A stretch of 64,000 bases of DNA. Origin: Paenibacillus pinistramenti (lineage in GTDB: Bacteria; Bacillota; Bacilli; Paenibacillales; Paenibacillaceae). Under the pieces are notes generated by a model, which searched no databases, was not told the origin of the DNA, and saw only the letters and a list, made by a program, of their open reading frames with translations. The stretch covers positions 124,001-188,000 of the forward strand of contig NZ_VAWG01000004.1 of the NCBI RefSeq assembly GCF_005869875.1. The letters run 5' to 3'. The first letter of the stretch is position 1; every line of letters starts with the position of its first letter. Positions 8,349-18,656 of the stretch are shown one piece after another. Position numbers and translations under genes: made by a program.

Positions 8349-8433
8349 TCGTTCGGCTTGTCCTGTTTGCCGCGCTATTCTCCCTATCCCGTTTTTTTGC
8401 AGCTGCATGGAAAAAGGATTATGCTTGATTGCA

Positions 8434-8447
8434 AGCAAGCGCTTTCT
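8434..8447 (+). promoter_or_regulatory. Candidate catabolite-response (cre) site before the GH3 gene
   Basis: AGCAAGCGCTTTCT matches 12 of 14 positions of the CcpA consensus TGWAARCGYTWWCW. It lies about 60 bp before the GTG start, within a region that could hold the promoter (TTGATT at 8425). Catabolite repression of a beta-glucosidase would be expected; the site itself is a pattern match only. Confidence 0.5.
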
Positions 8448-8505
8448 TTAAGGCAAGCACTGATCTTTGAGCCAGCACTTATTTTTAAATAGGGAGGATA
8501 ACAAA

Positions 8506-10809
8506 GTGACCGAAAAGATTCACGGACTCATTCAAGAAATGACCCTGCAGGAAAAAGCCAGCCTCTTCTCTGGACTCGACTTCTGGCATACGAAAGGGAT
8601 TGAAAGATTGGGAATCCCGTCTCTGATGGTAACGGACGGCCCACATGGTCTCAGAAAACAAGCCGCAGGTGCGGACCACCTGGGGCTTTATGACAGTGTT
8701 CCGGCTACCTGCTTCCCTTCAGCCGCCGGCCTTGCCTGCTCCTGGGACCGGAATTTGATTCAGCAGGTGGGCCAGGCGCTGGGAGAGGAATGCCAGGCGG
8801 AGGATGTGGCGGTGCTGCTTGGGCCAGGCGCCAATATTAAACGTTCCCCGCTCTGCGGACGGAACTTTGAATATTTTTCCGAGGACCCTTATTTATCCTC
8901 CCAAATGGCAGCGAGCCATATTAAAGGGGTTCAGAGTCAAGGGGTGGGGACCTCCCTTAAACACTTTGCGGCCAATAACCAGGAGCACCGCCGGATGTCG
9001 GTAGATGCCCGGATTGACGAGAGAACGTTGAGAGAAATCTATCTGGCCAGCTTTGAAGCGGCTGTGAAGGAAGCCCGGCCATGGACCGTGATGAGCTCCT
9101 ATAACCGGGTGAACGGCACCTATGCTTCGGAGAACAAGACCCTGCTGAGTGATATTTTAAGAGATGAATGGGGTTTTGAAGGCATTGTCGTCTCTGACTG
9201 GGGAGCCGTTAACGAGCGCGCTGCGTCCTTGGCTGCCGGCCTGGAGCTCGAGATGCCGGGAAGCTTCGGAATCGGGGAAGAGAAGATCATTGCGGCTGTC
9301 CAAAGCGGGGAGCTGCCCGAGGGAGTGCTGGACCGTGCTGCGGAAAGGCTGCTGCGGATGATCTTTAAAGCGGTAGAGGAGAAGAAGCCTGCTGCCGCCT
9401 ATGACCAGGAGGCCCATCACCAGCTCGCCCGCAAGGTTGCACGCGAAAGCATGGTCCTTCTCAAGAATGAGGATCAGATTCTCCCTCTGGCCAAAGCGGG
9501 TACGGTTTCGGTGATTGGTGCTTTTGCGGCAAACCCGCGTTACCAGGGCGGGGGAAGCTCGCACGTCAACCCGACCAAGCTGGAAAATAGTCTTGGAGAG
9601 ATCGAGAAGAAGCTCGAGGGCAGGGGGAAGGTCCTGTTTGCCCGGGGATTCGACGCGGACACGGATGAGATGGATGCTGAATTGCTGGCAGAAGCCAGAG
9701 AGGCTGCCAAGCAATCCGATGTTTCCATTCTCTTTGCGGGCCTGCCTGACCGGTATGAATCCGAAGGGTATGACCGTGAACATCTGCGCATTCCAGCGAA
9801 CCAAATCGCTTTGATCGAGGCGGTCTCCGAGGTCCAGCCGAATGTTGTGGTGGTTCTGAGCAACGGAGCGCCTATTGAAATGCCTTGGATTGACCGGGTA
9901 AAAGGATTGATTGAAGGGTATCTTGGCGGGCAGGCGCTCGGCGGGGCGGCTGCGGATCTGCTGTTTGGCGATGCCAACCCATGCGGGAAGCTGGCCGAAA
10001 CTTTTCCAAAGACATTAAGCGACAATCCCTCCTATCTCTTCTTCCCGGGTGAAGGCGACAAAGTGGAGTACCGGGAAGGCATCTTTGTGGGCTATCGTTA
10101 TTACGATACGAAACAGGTGGAGCCGATGTTCCCGTTTGGACACGGATTAAGCTACACCCGCTTTGAATACAGCGGCATTTCAGTGAATAAGCAGGCGTTT
10201 AACGATACCGAATCGGTGGAAGTGAAGCTTACCGTCAAAAATACGGGAGCGGTCCCCGGCAAAGAGATTGTGCAGCTGTATGTGAAGGACATTCACAGCA
10301 CGGCTGCCCGCCCGGACAAGGAATTAAAGGGCTTTGTCAAGGTGGATCTGCAGCCGGGCGAGGAACAGAGCGTTGCTTTCACGCTGGATAAGCGGGCTTT
10401 TGCCTACTACAACACGGATTTAAAGGACTGGCAGGTTGAATCCGGCGAATTTGAGCTCCTGGTTGGCGCTTCGTCTAAAGACATCCGCTTAAGTGAACGG
10501 GTCACCGTCACCTCCACGGTTTCTATCCGGCAGAAGATTGACCGCAACACCACGGTTGGTGATTTGTTAAGCGATCCTGTTCTTCGACCTGCGGCCGCTG
10601 AACTGCTTGCCAAGGCCAATGAAAATAATCCGCTGGCCAGCCTTCCGGCTGACGGGGGCGATGCCTCGGAAATGATGGCCGCGATGATGAAATATATGCC
10701 GCTGCGCGCCCTGTCCAACTTTAGCGCGGGTCATTTTACAGAGGAAATGCTGGGTAAAATGATTGAGCACCTGAACCATGTCCAGGAGAGCCAAGGTTTA
10801 TCCGAATAA
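8506..10809 (+). CDS. Glycoside hydrolase family 3 beta-glucosidase-type enzyme
   Basis: 767 residues from a GTG preceded by GGGAGGATAA; an in-frame TTG 39 bp earlier has no ribosome site. The N-terminal GH3 barrel begins [16 protein letters not shown] ([12 protein letters not shown]) and contains [22 protein letters not shown] and the nucleophile in VVSDWGA (Asp231). The second domain ([28 protein letters not shown] segment) and a fibronectin-III-like domain ([15 protein letters not shown] onward) follow. A helical C-terminal extension of about 90 residues is unusual. No signal peptide, so the enzyme is probably cytoplasmic and acts on imported oligosaccharides. Its end overlaps the convergent gene by 12 bp. 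Confidence 0.92.
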   Translation: MTEKIHGLIQEMTLQEKASLFSGLDFWHTKGIERLGIPSLMVTDGPHGLRKQAAGADHLGLYDSVPATCFPSAAGLACSWDRNLIQQVGQALGEECQAEDVAVLLGPGANIKRSPLCGRNFEYFSEDPYLSSQMAASHIKGVQSQGVGTSLKHFAANNQEHRRMSVDARIDERTLREIYLASFEAAVKEARPWTVMSSYNRVNGTYASENKTLLSDILRDEWGFEGIVVSDWGAVNERAASLAAGLELEMPGSFGIGEEKIIAAVQSGELPEGVLDRAAERLLRMIFKAVEEKKPAAAYDQEAHHQLARKVARESMVLLKNEDQILPLAKAGTVSVIGAFAANPRYQGGGSSHVNPTKLENSLGEIEKKLEGRGKVLFARGFDADTDEMDAELLAEAREAAKQSDVSILFAGLPDRYESEGYDREHLRIPANQIALIEAVSEVQPNVVVVLSNGAPIEMPWIDRVKGLIEGYLGGQALGGAAADLLFGDANPCGKLAETFPKTLSDNPSYLFFPGEGDKVEYREGIFVGYRYYDTKQVEPMFPFGHGLSYTRFEYSGISVNKQAFNDTESVEVKLTVKNTGAVPGKEIVQLYVKDIHSTAARPDKELKGFVKVDLQPGEEQSVAFTLDKRAFAYYNTDLKDWQVESGEFELLVGASSKDIRLSERVTVTSTVSIRQKIDRNTTVGDLLSDPVLRPAAAELLAKANENNPLASLPADGGDASEMMAAMMKYMPLRALSNFSAGHFTEEMLGKMIEHLNHVQESQGLSE

Positions 10810-12474
10810 GGCCGCCAATTGCTCCAATCCTTCCTTAAGAGGGGAGTCCGCCTGCCGGGCTGCCCTCTTCAGCTTGTCCGCGCTGCGAAAGATCCGGCAC
10901 AGCACCAGCTCCCGCTCATGCTGCTGTTTATTTTGCAGCCCCTGCAGAAGCGCTGCGGCAAGCTCGGGACGGTCGATGGTCAGGTTCTTGACCGGTCTCG
11001 CTTCCTCACTGCCGCCAAGGAGGATGGAGATCAGCACCGGCATATGCTCCGGCTGGACGCCATGAGCTTCAATGAAGGCTCCTGCATAGCTGTCCTGCAC
11101 CATCTGGTGCTCTGTATCCACCAGCTCCATATAGCGGCAGATCAGCGGAAAATAGTCTTCGCTGTACAAGCCGAGGCCGAAGACGGCGTAGGTGCCCGGC
11201 ATAACCGATTTCGGGCCCGGCTCCACATCGCGGTACCACGCAAACTCCTCCATAGCCATATCCGCATATTCGGCAAGCTTGGGGAAGAGGGCCGGGTAGC
11301 GGAGCGCACCCGCGAAAAACTGATGCAGCCTGGACTTCGCCAGATTATTCAGCGGCAGATAATGCTTCTGGGCACTCTTCAGCTTCAAGTGGTAGCCCTT
11401 GGGGAACCCATGCTTCAGCAGGCTGATGATATAATCCAGCGCTTCTCCGTAAGCCTGCTCACCTTCGGATAGAATCCGGATTTCGATCGTCTGCGTGATG
11501 TCATTGCAGCTGCCTTCCACCCCTGCTCCCCGGTACGTGGCCGGGAATTTACCGCTGCCGGATTTTAAGTATTGCACGGCTTGTTTGGAGCCCAGCTGTC
11601 CTGCAAGCTCCAGGTACTTCTGCCGGGTATCCGGCCTGGTGAGGCCGATCTGCAGGGCGGCATACAGAAAGAAATTCATTTCTTCGTCGTCTTCGTCATC
11701 AATAGCAGGGCGCTCTGCCTCTTGCTTCAGCTCCCAATCGCTGTATCCGTAATCATCGGGACGCACGAAATACTGAGGAAGAAAATGCCCCTGAGCCCAT
11801 TGGTCGAAGACCGAGGTGTAGTGACCGATCCACTCCTGTCTGCGTTTCGGGCTTAGCTGCAGCTTATCGGACAGACGCCGGATCAGCGGTTCAATTACCT
11901 GCTCCTGCTGCTGCATCAGGTCGGGATTGATGAGGAGCTGGGCGAAGAAGAACAGGTCGTCTGCCTTGGGCAGCACGGGCGGATCAGGGAGAATTTTGGT
12001 TTGAATAAAATGTTCCAGCGACTGCCCTAGCCCGGCAAGCTTGGATTCATTCAGCAGGCGCCGGTGCAGCTTGAACTCGGACTGCTCCCTTTCCAATTCA
12101 AGCACCACTTCAAACTGGTAATTGAAAAAGGAAGGACCCCATTCATCCGAGCGGAACAGGTTATTGGCAAGCTCACACAAAGCGGGGAAAAATTCCCCGG
12201 ACAGCTGTTCATCCGTCAGCTCCGCAAGATAAGGGCCCGCCTCCATTATGTAGGCGCTGTCGCTCCAGGAGAGCGGTTCGTCCACCTCAATATGAATGTT
12301 CCCCTGCTCTCCATACGCTCTGCCTCTTCTCCATGCCACGCGCAGATAATTCCGGATTCCAGCCTGAAGGAGACTGGGGTTCTTCATCCTGCCTGCTCTT
12401 TGATGTTCTCTGGCATAAATCGACGTGACTTCCTTCCATACCTCCTGCAGATAAGCTTCCACCGCCTGGTTCAC
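10798..12474 (-). CDS. Unrecognised 558-residue cytoplasmic protein (possibly DUF6138-like)
   Basis: I favour the GTG at 12474, which follows GGGAGG at 8-nt spacing; an upstream ATG adds 17 residues without a ribosome site. There is no signal peptide or membrane helix. The sequence is acidic and helical, with features such as [33 protein letters not shown] and [29 protein letters not shown]. The latter half has SEL1/HEAT-like helical texture but no clean repeat. I recall a DUF6138 family of this size in Bacillales but cannot confirm membership. The 3-prime end overlaps the convergent GH3 gene by 12 bp. No function is proposed. Confidence 0.75.
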   Translation of the reverse strand: MNQAVEAYLQEVWKEVTSIYAREHQRAGRMKNPSLLQAGIRNYLRVAWRRGRAYGEQGNIHIEVDEPLSWSDSAYIMEAGPYLAELTDEQLSGEFFPALCELANNLFRSDEWGPSFFNYQFEVVLELEREQSEFKLHRRLLNESKLAGLGQSLEHFIQTKILPDPPVLPKADDLFFFAQLLINPDLMQQQEQVIEPLIRRLSDKLQLSPKRRQEWIGHYTSVFDQWAQGHFLPQYFVRPDDYGYSDWELKQEAERPAIDDEDDEEMNFFLYAALQIGLTRPDTRQKYLELAGQLGSKQAVQYLKSGSGKFPATYRGAGVEGSCNDITQTIEIRILSEGEQAYGEALDYIISLLKHGFPKGYHLKLKSAQKHYLPLNNLAKSRLHQFFAGALRYPALFPKLAEYADMAMEEFAWYRDVEPGPKSVMPGTYAVFGLGLYSEDYFPLICRYMELVDTEHQMVQDSYAGAFIEAHGVQPEHMPVLISILLGGSEEARPVKNLTIDRPELAAALLQGLQNKQQHERELVLCRIFRSADKLKRAARQADSPLKEGLEQLAALFG

Positions 12475-12697
12475 TGATTTTACCTCCCGCTGTGCATTTC
12501 CCCATAAGGTAAGCTGGAATATCATTCACGTCAAGGTACGATGGTAGGATAACAGCGGGGGGATTTTTCTATTAATCTGCAGGGAACCATAGTAGACACC
12601 GCTTGGCACGGTTCAGTAGAATAAGTGAAAGCATATTTAGAAATATACACGGAACTACACAGGGGAACGAATTTAAAGTCATAGGGGAGAGATTGCT

Positions 12698-13480
12698 TTG
12701 GAATTCAATGACGTGATTCACGGCCACAGATCGATACGCGAGTATGAAGACAGGGAAGTCAGCCAGGAGGTGCTGGAGCAAATCCTGGATGCGGGCATTC
12801 GCGCCTCTTCCAGCGGCAACATGCAGTCCTACTCTATTATTGTTACCAAGGATAAAGAGCTTAGGAACAAGCTGTACACCGCACATATGGAGCAATCCAT
12901 GGTGGTGGATGCGCCGGTTCTGTTGACCTTTTGCGCGGATTTCAACCGGATGAGAAAATGGCTGGAGCTGAACGAGGCGCCGGTTCATTTTGATAATTTT
13001 ATGAGCTTTATGATTGGAGCCATTGATGCCGCTTTGGCAGCGCAGAATTGCGCCCTTGCAGCAGAGAATGCGGGGCTCGGCATTTGTTACATGGGTTCAA
13101 CGCTGGCCAACTGCGATCAGATCGGTGAACTGCTGAACCTGCCCCCGAATGTCGTACCGATTGTCGGTTATTCCTTGGGATATCCTGCAGAAGCTCCCGC
13201 TCTGCGCGACCGGCTGCCAAGGCAGGGGCTGGTTCATTACGAGCAGTACCAGGATTATTCGGATGCAGACATCCAGGACATTTATAAAGAAAGAAATGAA
13301 AAAGGATGGCAGCGCTACATGGACGTCCCTAGGCTTAAAGAAATGACAGAGCGCCTGGGACTCCAGAATCTTGCCCAGATCTATACAATTGCTAAATATA
13401 CGAAAGAATCTCACCTGGAATATTCACAGACCGTGCTGAACTATTTAGAGAAGCAGAATTTTATGAAGAATAACGAATAA
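12698..13480 (+). CDS. NADPH-dependent nitroreductase/flavin oxidoreductase (NfsA/FRP type)
   Basis: 260 residues from a TTG start with AGGGGAGAG upstream. The FMN-binding pattern HRSIREYEDREVS and ASSSGNMQSYSII at the N-terminus, AALAAQNCALAAENAGLGICYMGS in the middle and VPIVGYSLGYPAE toward the end are typical of the NfsA/FRP branch of nitroreductases. These reduce flavins, quinones and nitroaromatics using NADPH. It is monocistronic or loosely linked to the methyltransferase 49 bp downstream. The physiological substrate cannot be read from the sequence. Confidence 0.88.
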   Translation: MEFNDVIHGHRSIREYEDREVSQEVLEQILDAGIRASSSGNMQSYSIIVTKDKELRNKLYTAHMEQSMVVDAPVLLTFCADFNRMRKWLELNEAPVHFDNFMSFMIGAIDAALAAQNCALAAENAGLGICYMGSTLANCDQIGELLNLPPNVVPIVGYSLGYPAEAPALRDRLPRQGLVHYEQYQDYSDADIQDIYKERNEKGWQRYMDVPRLKEMTERLGLQNLAQIYTIAKYTKESHLEYSQTVLNYLEKQNFMKNNE

Positions 13481-13529
13481 CATTAGGATAGCCGAGGAAG
13501 GCAGATAAGATGAGGAGAGATGAGACGAG

Positions 13530-14231
13530 ATGAGCGGAGCAGAGGTTAAACTGGATTTAAGCCGGGTTGTCTTTATTGGAAGGACATTTGAAGAGTACAG
13601 GTCAATGTTCAGCTTGTCTGAGGAAGAGCTGCGCGGCCGCAGGATTCTGGACTGCCCGGCAGGGGCGTGTTCTTTTACCGCAATTGCGAGCCAGAAGGGG
13701 GCAGAGGTTACAGCGGCTGATATCGCGTATCACCACCCTTTTGAACAGCTTGTTGATAAAGGATTGCAGGATATTGAGCATGCCATGTTAAGCATGGAGA
13801 AGGCCCGGAGCAATTACTTGTGGGATTATTTTGGATCGGTAGAAGGGCTGAAGCAGCATAGAATACAGGCCTTGGCTGATTTTTCAGCTCATGTGAAAGA
13901 GAATCCGGAGCGATATGTTCCCGCTGTTTTGCCTGAATTGCCCTTCAAAGACGGAGAATTTGAACTCACGCTGTCTGCCCATTTCCTGTTCATGTACGGG
14001 GACCGGTTTGACTATGAATTTCACCAGCAGACGCTGCAGGAGTTACTGCGTGTTACCAGCGGTGAAGTGCGGATCTACCCTCTAATTGATCTATCCAGCA
14101 GGCGGTATGAGCATCTGGATAAGTTAACGGCATTCCTCCAAAGTCAGGGTTACCATACGGAAGAAGTCGAGGTGCAGTACGAATTTCAGAAGGGCGCTGA
14201 CCGCATGCTGGTCATTAAGAAGGATAATTAA
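13530..14231 (+). CDS. Class I SAM-dependent methyltransferase-like protein
   Basis: 233 residues. Motif I is ILDCPAGACSFTAIA, followed by the acidic strand-2 end VTAADIAY; the late strand LPFKDGEFELTLSAHFLFMYGD resembles motif IV/post-I of class I methyltransferases. The central 60 residues (AMLSMEKARSNYLWDYF) are an insertion characteristic of a small Bacillales family whose target is unknown to me. The start ATG follows GAGGAGAG. The last codons lie in a duplicated AAGGATAATTAAG segment (see repeat at 14214). Confidence 0.8.
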   Translation: MSGAEVKLDLSRVVFIGRTFEEYRSMFSLSEEELRGRRILDCPAGACSFTAIASQKGAEVTAADIAYHHPFEQLVDKGLQDIEHAMLSMEKARSNYLWDYFGSVEGLKQHRIQALADFSAHVKENPERYVPAVLPELPFKDGEFELTLSAHFLFMYGDRFDYEFHQQTLQELLRVTSGEVRIYPLIDLSSRRYEHLDKLTAFLQSQGYHTEEVEVQYEFQKGADRMLVIKKDN

Positions 14232-14262
14232 GAAGGGAAATTAAGAAGGATAATTAAGAAGG
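14214..14262. repeat. Duplicated 23-bp segment spanning the methyltransferase stop
   Basis: Two copies of a 23-bp sequence starting ATTAAGAAGGATAATTAAG at 14214-14236 and 14240-14262. The first copy includes the final codons and the stop codon, so the repeat arose by tandem duplication of the gene's end. Confidence 0.9.
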
Positions 14263-14280
14263 TTCAGTTAAGGAAGAGTC

Positions 14281-14309
14281 TTGACAATGCAGGGTTTTCC
14301 TATTAATGT
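14281..14309 (+). promoter_or_regulatory. Sigma-A promoter of the nucleotidyltransferase leader
   Basis: TTGACA (14281-14286), a 17-bp spacer and TAATGT (14304-14309). Transcription would begin near 14316, about 90 nt before the start codon, leaving room for the attenuator that follows. Confidence 0.8.
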
Positions 14310-14331
14310 AAAATCAACTTAAAGGCAATGC

Positions 14332-14377
14332 AACCGAAAGGTTCAACCTCGCAGCAGTTGGGGTTGGACCTTTTTTT
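14332..14377 (+). promoter_or_regulatory. Transcription attenuator in the 5' leader (mutually exclusive hairpins)
   Basis: A GNRA hairpin AACC-GAAA-GGTT (14332-14343) overlaps a 10-bp terminator stem (14339-14348 with 14362-14371, one wobble pair), which is followed by a seven-T run (14371-14377). Both cannot form at once. The element sits between a good promoter and the coding start. An ATG at 14328 opens a reading frame through the attenuator (MQPKGSTSQQ...), but its ribosome site is poorly spaced, so control could be by translation of a leader peptide or by a ligand or protein. Confidence 0.75.
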
Positions 14378-14407
14378 GCCTGAAATCACGGAATGGAGGA
14401 GATGGGA

Positions 14408-15178
14408 ATGGCGACGAAGGAACGGCTTCTGGGAAGGCTCGATGAAATTGGAGGTTCACTGGAGCGGAGAGGGGATACGCTGCTGCTGCTCGGAGTTGGA
14501 TCGGTTGGGGTGGAGACGGCGCGAATCGATGAGTATTCGGACTTGGACTTTTTTGTCATTGTGAAGCCGGGGTATAAGCAGCAGTATATTGAGCGGCTGG
14601 ATTGGCTGGAGGATGTATTCCCGCTGGCGTATTCCTTCCGGAATACGAAGGATGGGTACAAGATCCTGTTCGAGGACGGAATTTATGGAGAGTATGCCGT
14701 GTTTGAGGAGGCGGAGCTGAAGCATATCGAGTATTCAGGGGCGAGAATCGTCTGGATGGATCCAGATTATGCCAATCCGGAGATCATAAGCGGCGGGAAG
14801 AAGATCGAGAAGCGGCGGAGAGAGGAGCTGGATTTCCCACTGAATGAGGCTTTGACCAATCTGTATGTGGGATTAGGCCGCTATGCCCGGGGAGAGAAGC
14901 TCTCCGCGGCGCGGTTCGTCCAAAGCTATGCCGTTGACAGCATCCTGTCCGTGCTTCATTTGCTGGAAAAGGAGGAGACTTATTTCCCGGATGTGTTTGG
15001 AGAGGAGCGGAGGCTGGAAAAGAGGTTCCCTTCCTTTGCAAAGCGGGTGGGCGATATGCTTCTCGGCTATGAGCGGACCCCGGAATCGGCGCTGCATATC
15101 CTTCGTTATCTGGAAGAAGTGTATCCCGTAAATGCCAGGATGAGTGCGGAGATCAGGCGTCTGGCTGACACGCTCTGA
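14408..15178 (+). CDS. Nucleotidyltransferase, antibiotic (ANT/Lnu)-like
   Basis: 256 residues; the ATG at 14408 is 6 nt past GGAGGAG, better than two upstream in-frame ATGs. The catalytic signature of the pol-beta nucleotidyltransferase superfamily is present: Gly31-Ser32 and the metal-binding aspartates in EYSDLDFFV (Asp45, Asp47). The C-terminal helical domain (FPLNEALTNLYVGLGRYARGEKLSAARFVQSYAVDS region) resembles the substrate-binding part of aminoglycoside and lincosamide nucleotidyltransferases. Known ANT and Lnu enzymes inactivate drugs by adenylation; activity here is inferred. Control by a leader attenuator is reminiscent of antibiotic-inducible resistance genes. Confidence 0.82.
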   Translation: MATKERLLGRLDEIGGSLERRGDTLLLLGVGSVGVETARIDEYSDLDFFVIVKPGYKQQYIERLDWLEDVFPLAYSFRNTKDGYKILFEDGIYGEYAVFEEAELKHIEYSGARIVWMDPDYANPEIISGGKKIEKRRREELDFPLNEALTNLYVGLGRYARGEKLSAARFVQSYAVDSILSVLHLLEKEETYFPDVFGEERRLEKRFPSFAKRVGDMLLGYERTPESALHILRYLEEVYPVNARMSAEIRRLADTL

Positions 15179-15212
15179 GCACTGACCGCAAGTGAGCAGG
15201 AGGCCGATCAGA

Positions 15213-15251
15213 AGCGTCAAAGACCATTCCAAGTGGGTTGATGCTTTTTTT
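15213..15251 (+). terminator. Terminator after the nucleotidyltransferase
   Basis: Stem AGCGTCAA (15213-15220) with TTGATGCT (15238-15245), one wobble pair, 17-nt loop, and a seven-T run. Confidence 0.75.
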
Positions 15252-15437
15252 GTTTTTGTCAGCGGCGGCACAAAAAAGATAGAAAAAGTGACATTTGTTT
15301 GGATGGGAATAGATTTTCTGTGAAAAAAGACTCTATTAATGTCATTTTATATAACATAATTTTCTTTGAATATTTATACATTCTATGATATTCTTCTATC
15401 GTGTCATATATACTTACATAGGGGATGGTGTTGTAGA

Positions 15438-17501
15438 ATGAGCAAATCAAAGAAGCGTAAGGCGGCCAAAATCATGACAGGATCGGTCTTGAGTCTGGCC
15501 CTGCTGGGAAGTCTCACACCCGCGTATGCTATGAATCCTACAAGCTTAATTGCCGATGCCGGGACAACGACGAAGGCGCTCCAGGACCTTAAATCCGTTG
15601 TCCAGCAAGCAAAGAGCGTCAATCTCAAGGACTATCCTGCCGCCTATGCAGAGGATGTGAGGTATGCGCTCAGTATGGTGGGCAGCCTTACGCCGAACAG
15701 CACTGTGTATAAAATCAATGAGGCCAGGCTTACGCTGCAGGTCGCGCTGGATTCGCTGACAATGGATTTGGAGAAAGCCACGATCGCAGACATGCAGGCG
15801 GCGGTCAAGGCAGGAAAGCTTACATACGAACAGCTGGTCAAGATGTATTTGACCCGGATTGATCTCTACAATAACTACACCGTCAAATTAGATGCCGTAG
15901 CGAGCCTTAACCCTAAAGCGATCGAGCTGGCCAAAGCAAGCGACGCCGCGGTTAAAGCGGACCCTTCCAAGGCGGCAGGCATGTTCGGGATTCCCGTTCT
16001 GATCAAGGACAATATCGGAACGGCGAAGGAGGACGGGATGCCGACGACGGCGGGTTCGATCGCCTTGGCCAACAACTACCCTGAGGATGATTCTTTCCTG
16101 GCCGGCCAGTTGAAGAAGTCCGGGGCCATTATTTTGGGCAAAACCAACCTGTCCGAGTTCGCGAACTTCATCACCAGCGGGATGCGCAACGGTTATTCTA
16201 CCCTGCAGGGACAGGTCCTTAACCCGTACAAGCCCAACGTGCTGGACGTCTCGGGATCGTCCTCCGGCTCGGGTTCAGCGGGAGCGGCAGCCCTCGCGGC
16301 CATTACGATCGGCACGGAGACCTCCGGCTCGATCCTGTCCCCGTCGCAGCGCAACTCGCTTGTCGGCCTGAAGCCGACGGTCGGGCTCGTCAGCCGCAGC
16401 GGCATCATCCCTCTATCGCACAGCCAGGATACGGCCGGACCAATGGGGCGCGACGTCGCTGATGTCGCGACGCTGCTGTCCGCCATCCAGGGCTATGATC
16501 CGGACGACATTCACATTAATATGGGCGTAGACAACGATGTTACGGTCGATGAGACCTACTTCAAAGAGCACACAGAAGCGGATTATACCGATTACCTGAA
16601 GGAGGACGGCCTGGAGGGCAAAGTCCTCGGCGTATACCGGACGCCGAATAAGGAGACGCAGCCGGATGTCTATGAAGCCTTCCAGAAGGCTATCCAGGTC
16701 CTTAAGGATCAGGGCGCGACAATCGTCTACGCTGCTAACGGCGGCGACATGGCCGATGAACTGCCGGCCGCTCCGGCTTCGAAGGTGCTCTATTATGACT
16801 TCAAGGAAGACATTGAAAATTATCTGAAAGCCCAGAAGAATCCGGTATTGGCCAGCGACAACAAGACGGTCATTACGAGCCTGCAGGATATTATCGACTA
16901 CAACAAGAAGCATCTGGACGTTCTGAAATACGGCCAGACTATTCTGGAGGAATCCGTAACCTACGACATGACGCCGGGCTCCGCCAATTACAAGACCAGA
17001 GATGAGCAGCGGGCCGCCGATGTGGCATATGCCCGGAAGAACGGCATCAACTACCTGCTGGATAAATACAAGCTTGACGGCTTGGTTGGACTGAACGGTG
17101 CTACGACTGGCATTGCGGCGAAAGCGGGCTATCCGAGCATTACAGTTCCGACGGGCTACCGGACAGCGGAAGGCGGGAACGGGGAGCCGATCAACCTGCA
17201 GATTACGGGCAGCGCCTTCACCGAGGAGAAGCTGATCGAAATGGGTTACGCCTATGAGCAGGCGACCCAGGCGCGTGTGGCTCCCGGCCTGACCGTCAAG
17301 GACCGCCTGAAAGGGCTGCTGGATGATGCCGACGCTGCGAAGCTGAGCGGAGAAGTCTACGACAATGCGCTCGCTGTCTATACCAGCAACTTCTCCACGG
17401 CGAGAGAGGTTAACAACGCGGCAAACCTTCTGTATGTAGAGCTATACCGTTCCTGGTGGCCGGATTTCAAGAAAGGGTTTGAAGCTAACACATTGGAATA
17501 A
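15438..17501 (+). CDS. Secreted amidase-signature family hydrolase
   Basis: 687 residues from the ATG after GGGATGG; it begins with a basic stretch (KSKKRKAAK) and a hydrophobic signal ending in TPAYA, cleavage expected near residue 31. A helical spacer of about 80 residues precedes the amidase domain. The Ser-cisSer-Lys triad is visible: Lys190 in VLIKDNIG, a Ser in SGSSSGSG (272-278), and the nucleophile in GTETSGSIL (Ser298). These enzymes hydrolyse amides such as amino-acid or peptide amides. Secretion means it works outside the cell or in the wall. A terminator ends the gene. Confidence 0.92.
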   Translation: MSKSKKRKAAKIMTGSVLSLALLGSLTPAYAMNPTSLIADAGTTTKALQDLKSVVQQAKSVNLKDYPAAYAEDVRYALSMVGSLTPNSTVYKINEARLTLQVALDSLTMDLEKATIADMQAAVKAGKLTYEQLVKMYLTRIDLYNNYTVKLDAVASLNPKAIELAKASDAAVKADPSKAAGMFGIPVLIKDNIGTAKEDGMPTTAGSIALANNYPEDDSFLAGQLKKSGAIILGKTNLSEFANFITSGMRNGYSTLQGQVLNPYKPNVLDVSGSSSGSGSAGAAALAAITIGTETSGSILSPSQRNSLVGLKPTVGLVSRSGIIPLSHSQDTAGPMGRDVADVATLLSAIQGYDPDDIHINMGVDNDVTVDETYFKEHTEADYTDYLKEDGLEGKVLGVYRTPNKETQPDVYEAFQKAIQVLKDQGATIVYAANGGDMADELPAAPASKVLYYDFKEDIENYLKAQKNPVLASDNKTVITSLQDIIDYNKKHLDVLKYGQTILEESVTYDMTPGSANYKTRDEQRAADVAYARKNGINYLLDKYKLDGLVGLNGATTGIAAKAGYPSITVPTGYRTAEGGNGEPINLQITGSAFTEEKLIEMGYAYEQATQARVAPGLTVKDRLKGLLDDADAAKLSGEVYDNALAVYTSNFSTAREVNNAANLLYVELYRSWWPDFKKGFEANTLE

Positions 17502-17562
17502 TAGAATTGAAGATCATTCGTTTAGGAAGCGCGCGAATGCCGGGGATTTAAGCGGCAGAATG

Positions 17563-17590
17563 AAAAAGGCACCCGCCGGGGTGCCTTTTT
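17563..17590. terminator. Bidirectional terminator between amidase and SDR genes
   Basis: Seven-bp stem GGCACCC/GGGTGCC (17568-17574 with 17579-17585), flanked by five A on one side and five T on the other, so it can stop both convergent genes. Confidence 0.9.
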
Positions 17591-17716
17591 CATTGTCTTT
17601 TCATGGTCTTTTCAGGAGGGGACTACCCGCCCATTCAAACGGCGCTCTCTACATGTTCAGTAGGCAGCCACCACGGACCTCCCGCCCCATACCGAGCCTG
17701 AAGCGGCCTGCAGCTG

Positions 17717-18481
17717 CTACTCGATGGCGTTCTTCGTGGCCTGGTACATCTTCTCCGTATATTCGTCGATTTCATCCCTCGACATGCGCAGGCGGCTTTC
17801 TGAGGTTCCGTATCCGATCTCCGGTTTGCCTTCTTCCAGTCCTTTAAAAATCCCATCCGCAAAATCGTCCAGCGGTTCTCCATGCGTATGCAGACCGGCT
17901 CCGCCCAAATCGGTATTTACGGCCGGCGGCGCAATTTCAATCACCTCAACAGCAGTATCCGACAGCTGGTGCCTGAGGCTCATGGTGAAGGAGTGCAGCG
18001 CGGCTTTGGTCGCCGAATAGATCGGTGCGATCACAAACGGGGTAAAGGCCAAACCGGATGTGACATTAAGGATGGCGGCCGCTTTCTTCTGTTCGGCGAA
18101 GTACGGGGCAAACAGCATCGCAAGATGAAACGGCGCTTCAATGTTGGTGGTGATTTCCTGGTTGTAGTAGCTCCAGTTATCCTTGGCATCGGCCTTCAGA
18201 ATATTAAAACGCTGCTGGATACCGGCATTGTTAACCAGCACGTTGACTTCCGGGTAGTTTGCCGTTACCCAGTCGAACAGGGCGATCCGCCCGGCCTCCT
18301 GGCTCAAATCGCCTGCATAGGTGATGAGGGAGGGGAATCTGTCCTTGGCGGCTTGAAGCACCTGTTCCCGGCGTCCCGTCACGATGACGGTATTCCCCGC
18401 TTTGATAAAACGTTCTGCAAAAGCTAACCCGATCCCGGTGCTTCCGCCTGTAATCAGAATCGTATTACCGGTAAGTTTCAT
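17717..18481 (-). CDS. Short-chain dehydrogenase/reductase (DltE/YqjQ-like)
   Basis: 254 residues. The Rossmann motif is ILITGGSTGIGLAFAERF, the NNAG motif is present in VNVLVNNAGIQQRF, and the catalytic Tyr and Lys are in PIYSATKAALHSF; the Ser is in ILNVTSGLAF. The pattern (short-chain classical SDR with an oxidising cytosolic role) resembles the DltE group of Bacillales, whose substrates are unsettled. It stands alone on the minus strand, convergent with the amidase. Confidence 0.9.
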   Translation of the reverse strand: MKLTGNTILITGGSTGIGLAFAERFIKAGNTVIVTGRREQVLQAAKDRFPSLITYAGDLSQEAGRIALFDWVTANYPEVNVLVNNAGIQQRFNILKADAKDNWSYYNQEITTNIEAPFHLAMLFAPYFAEQKKAAAILNVTSGLAFTPFVIAPIYSATKAALHSFTMSLRHQLSDTAVEVIEIAPPAVNTDLGGAGLHTHGEPLDDFADGIFKGLEEGKPEIGYGTSESRLRMSRDEIDEYTEKMYQATKNAIE

Positions 18482-18656
18482 GATTGAATCACTTCTCCTT
18501 TAGTAATTGAAAATATGCCGCATAAATGAATGGGAATTAGTGCAAAACTAGGGACATGGGGAAAGAGAGCTGAATTAAGCGGCTGTTCATTTCCACGGGC
18601 ATTATTATAACGTACGGGTAAGACAAAATAAGGGAATACCCGCAGGAGAAGATGCT

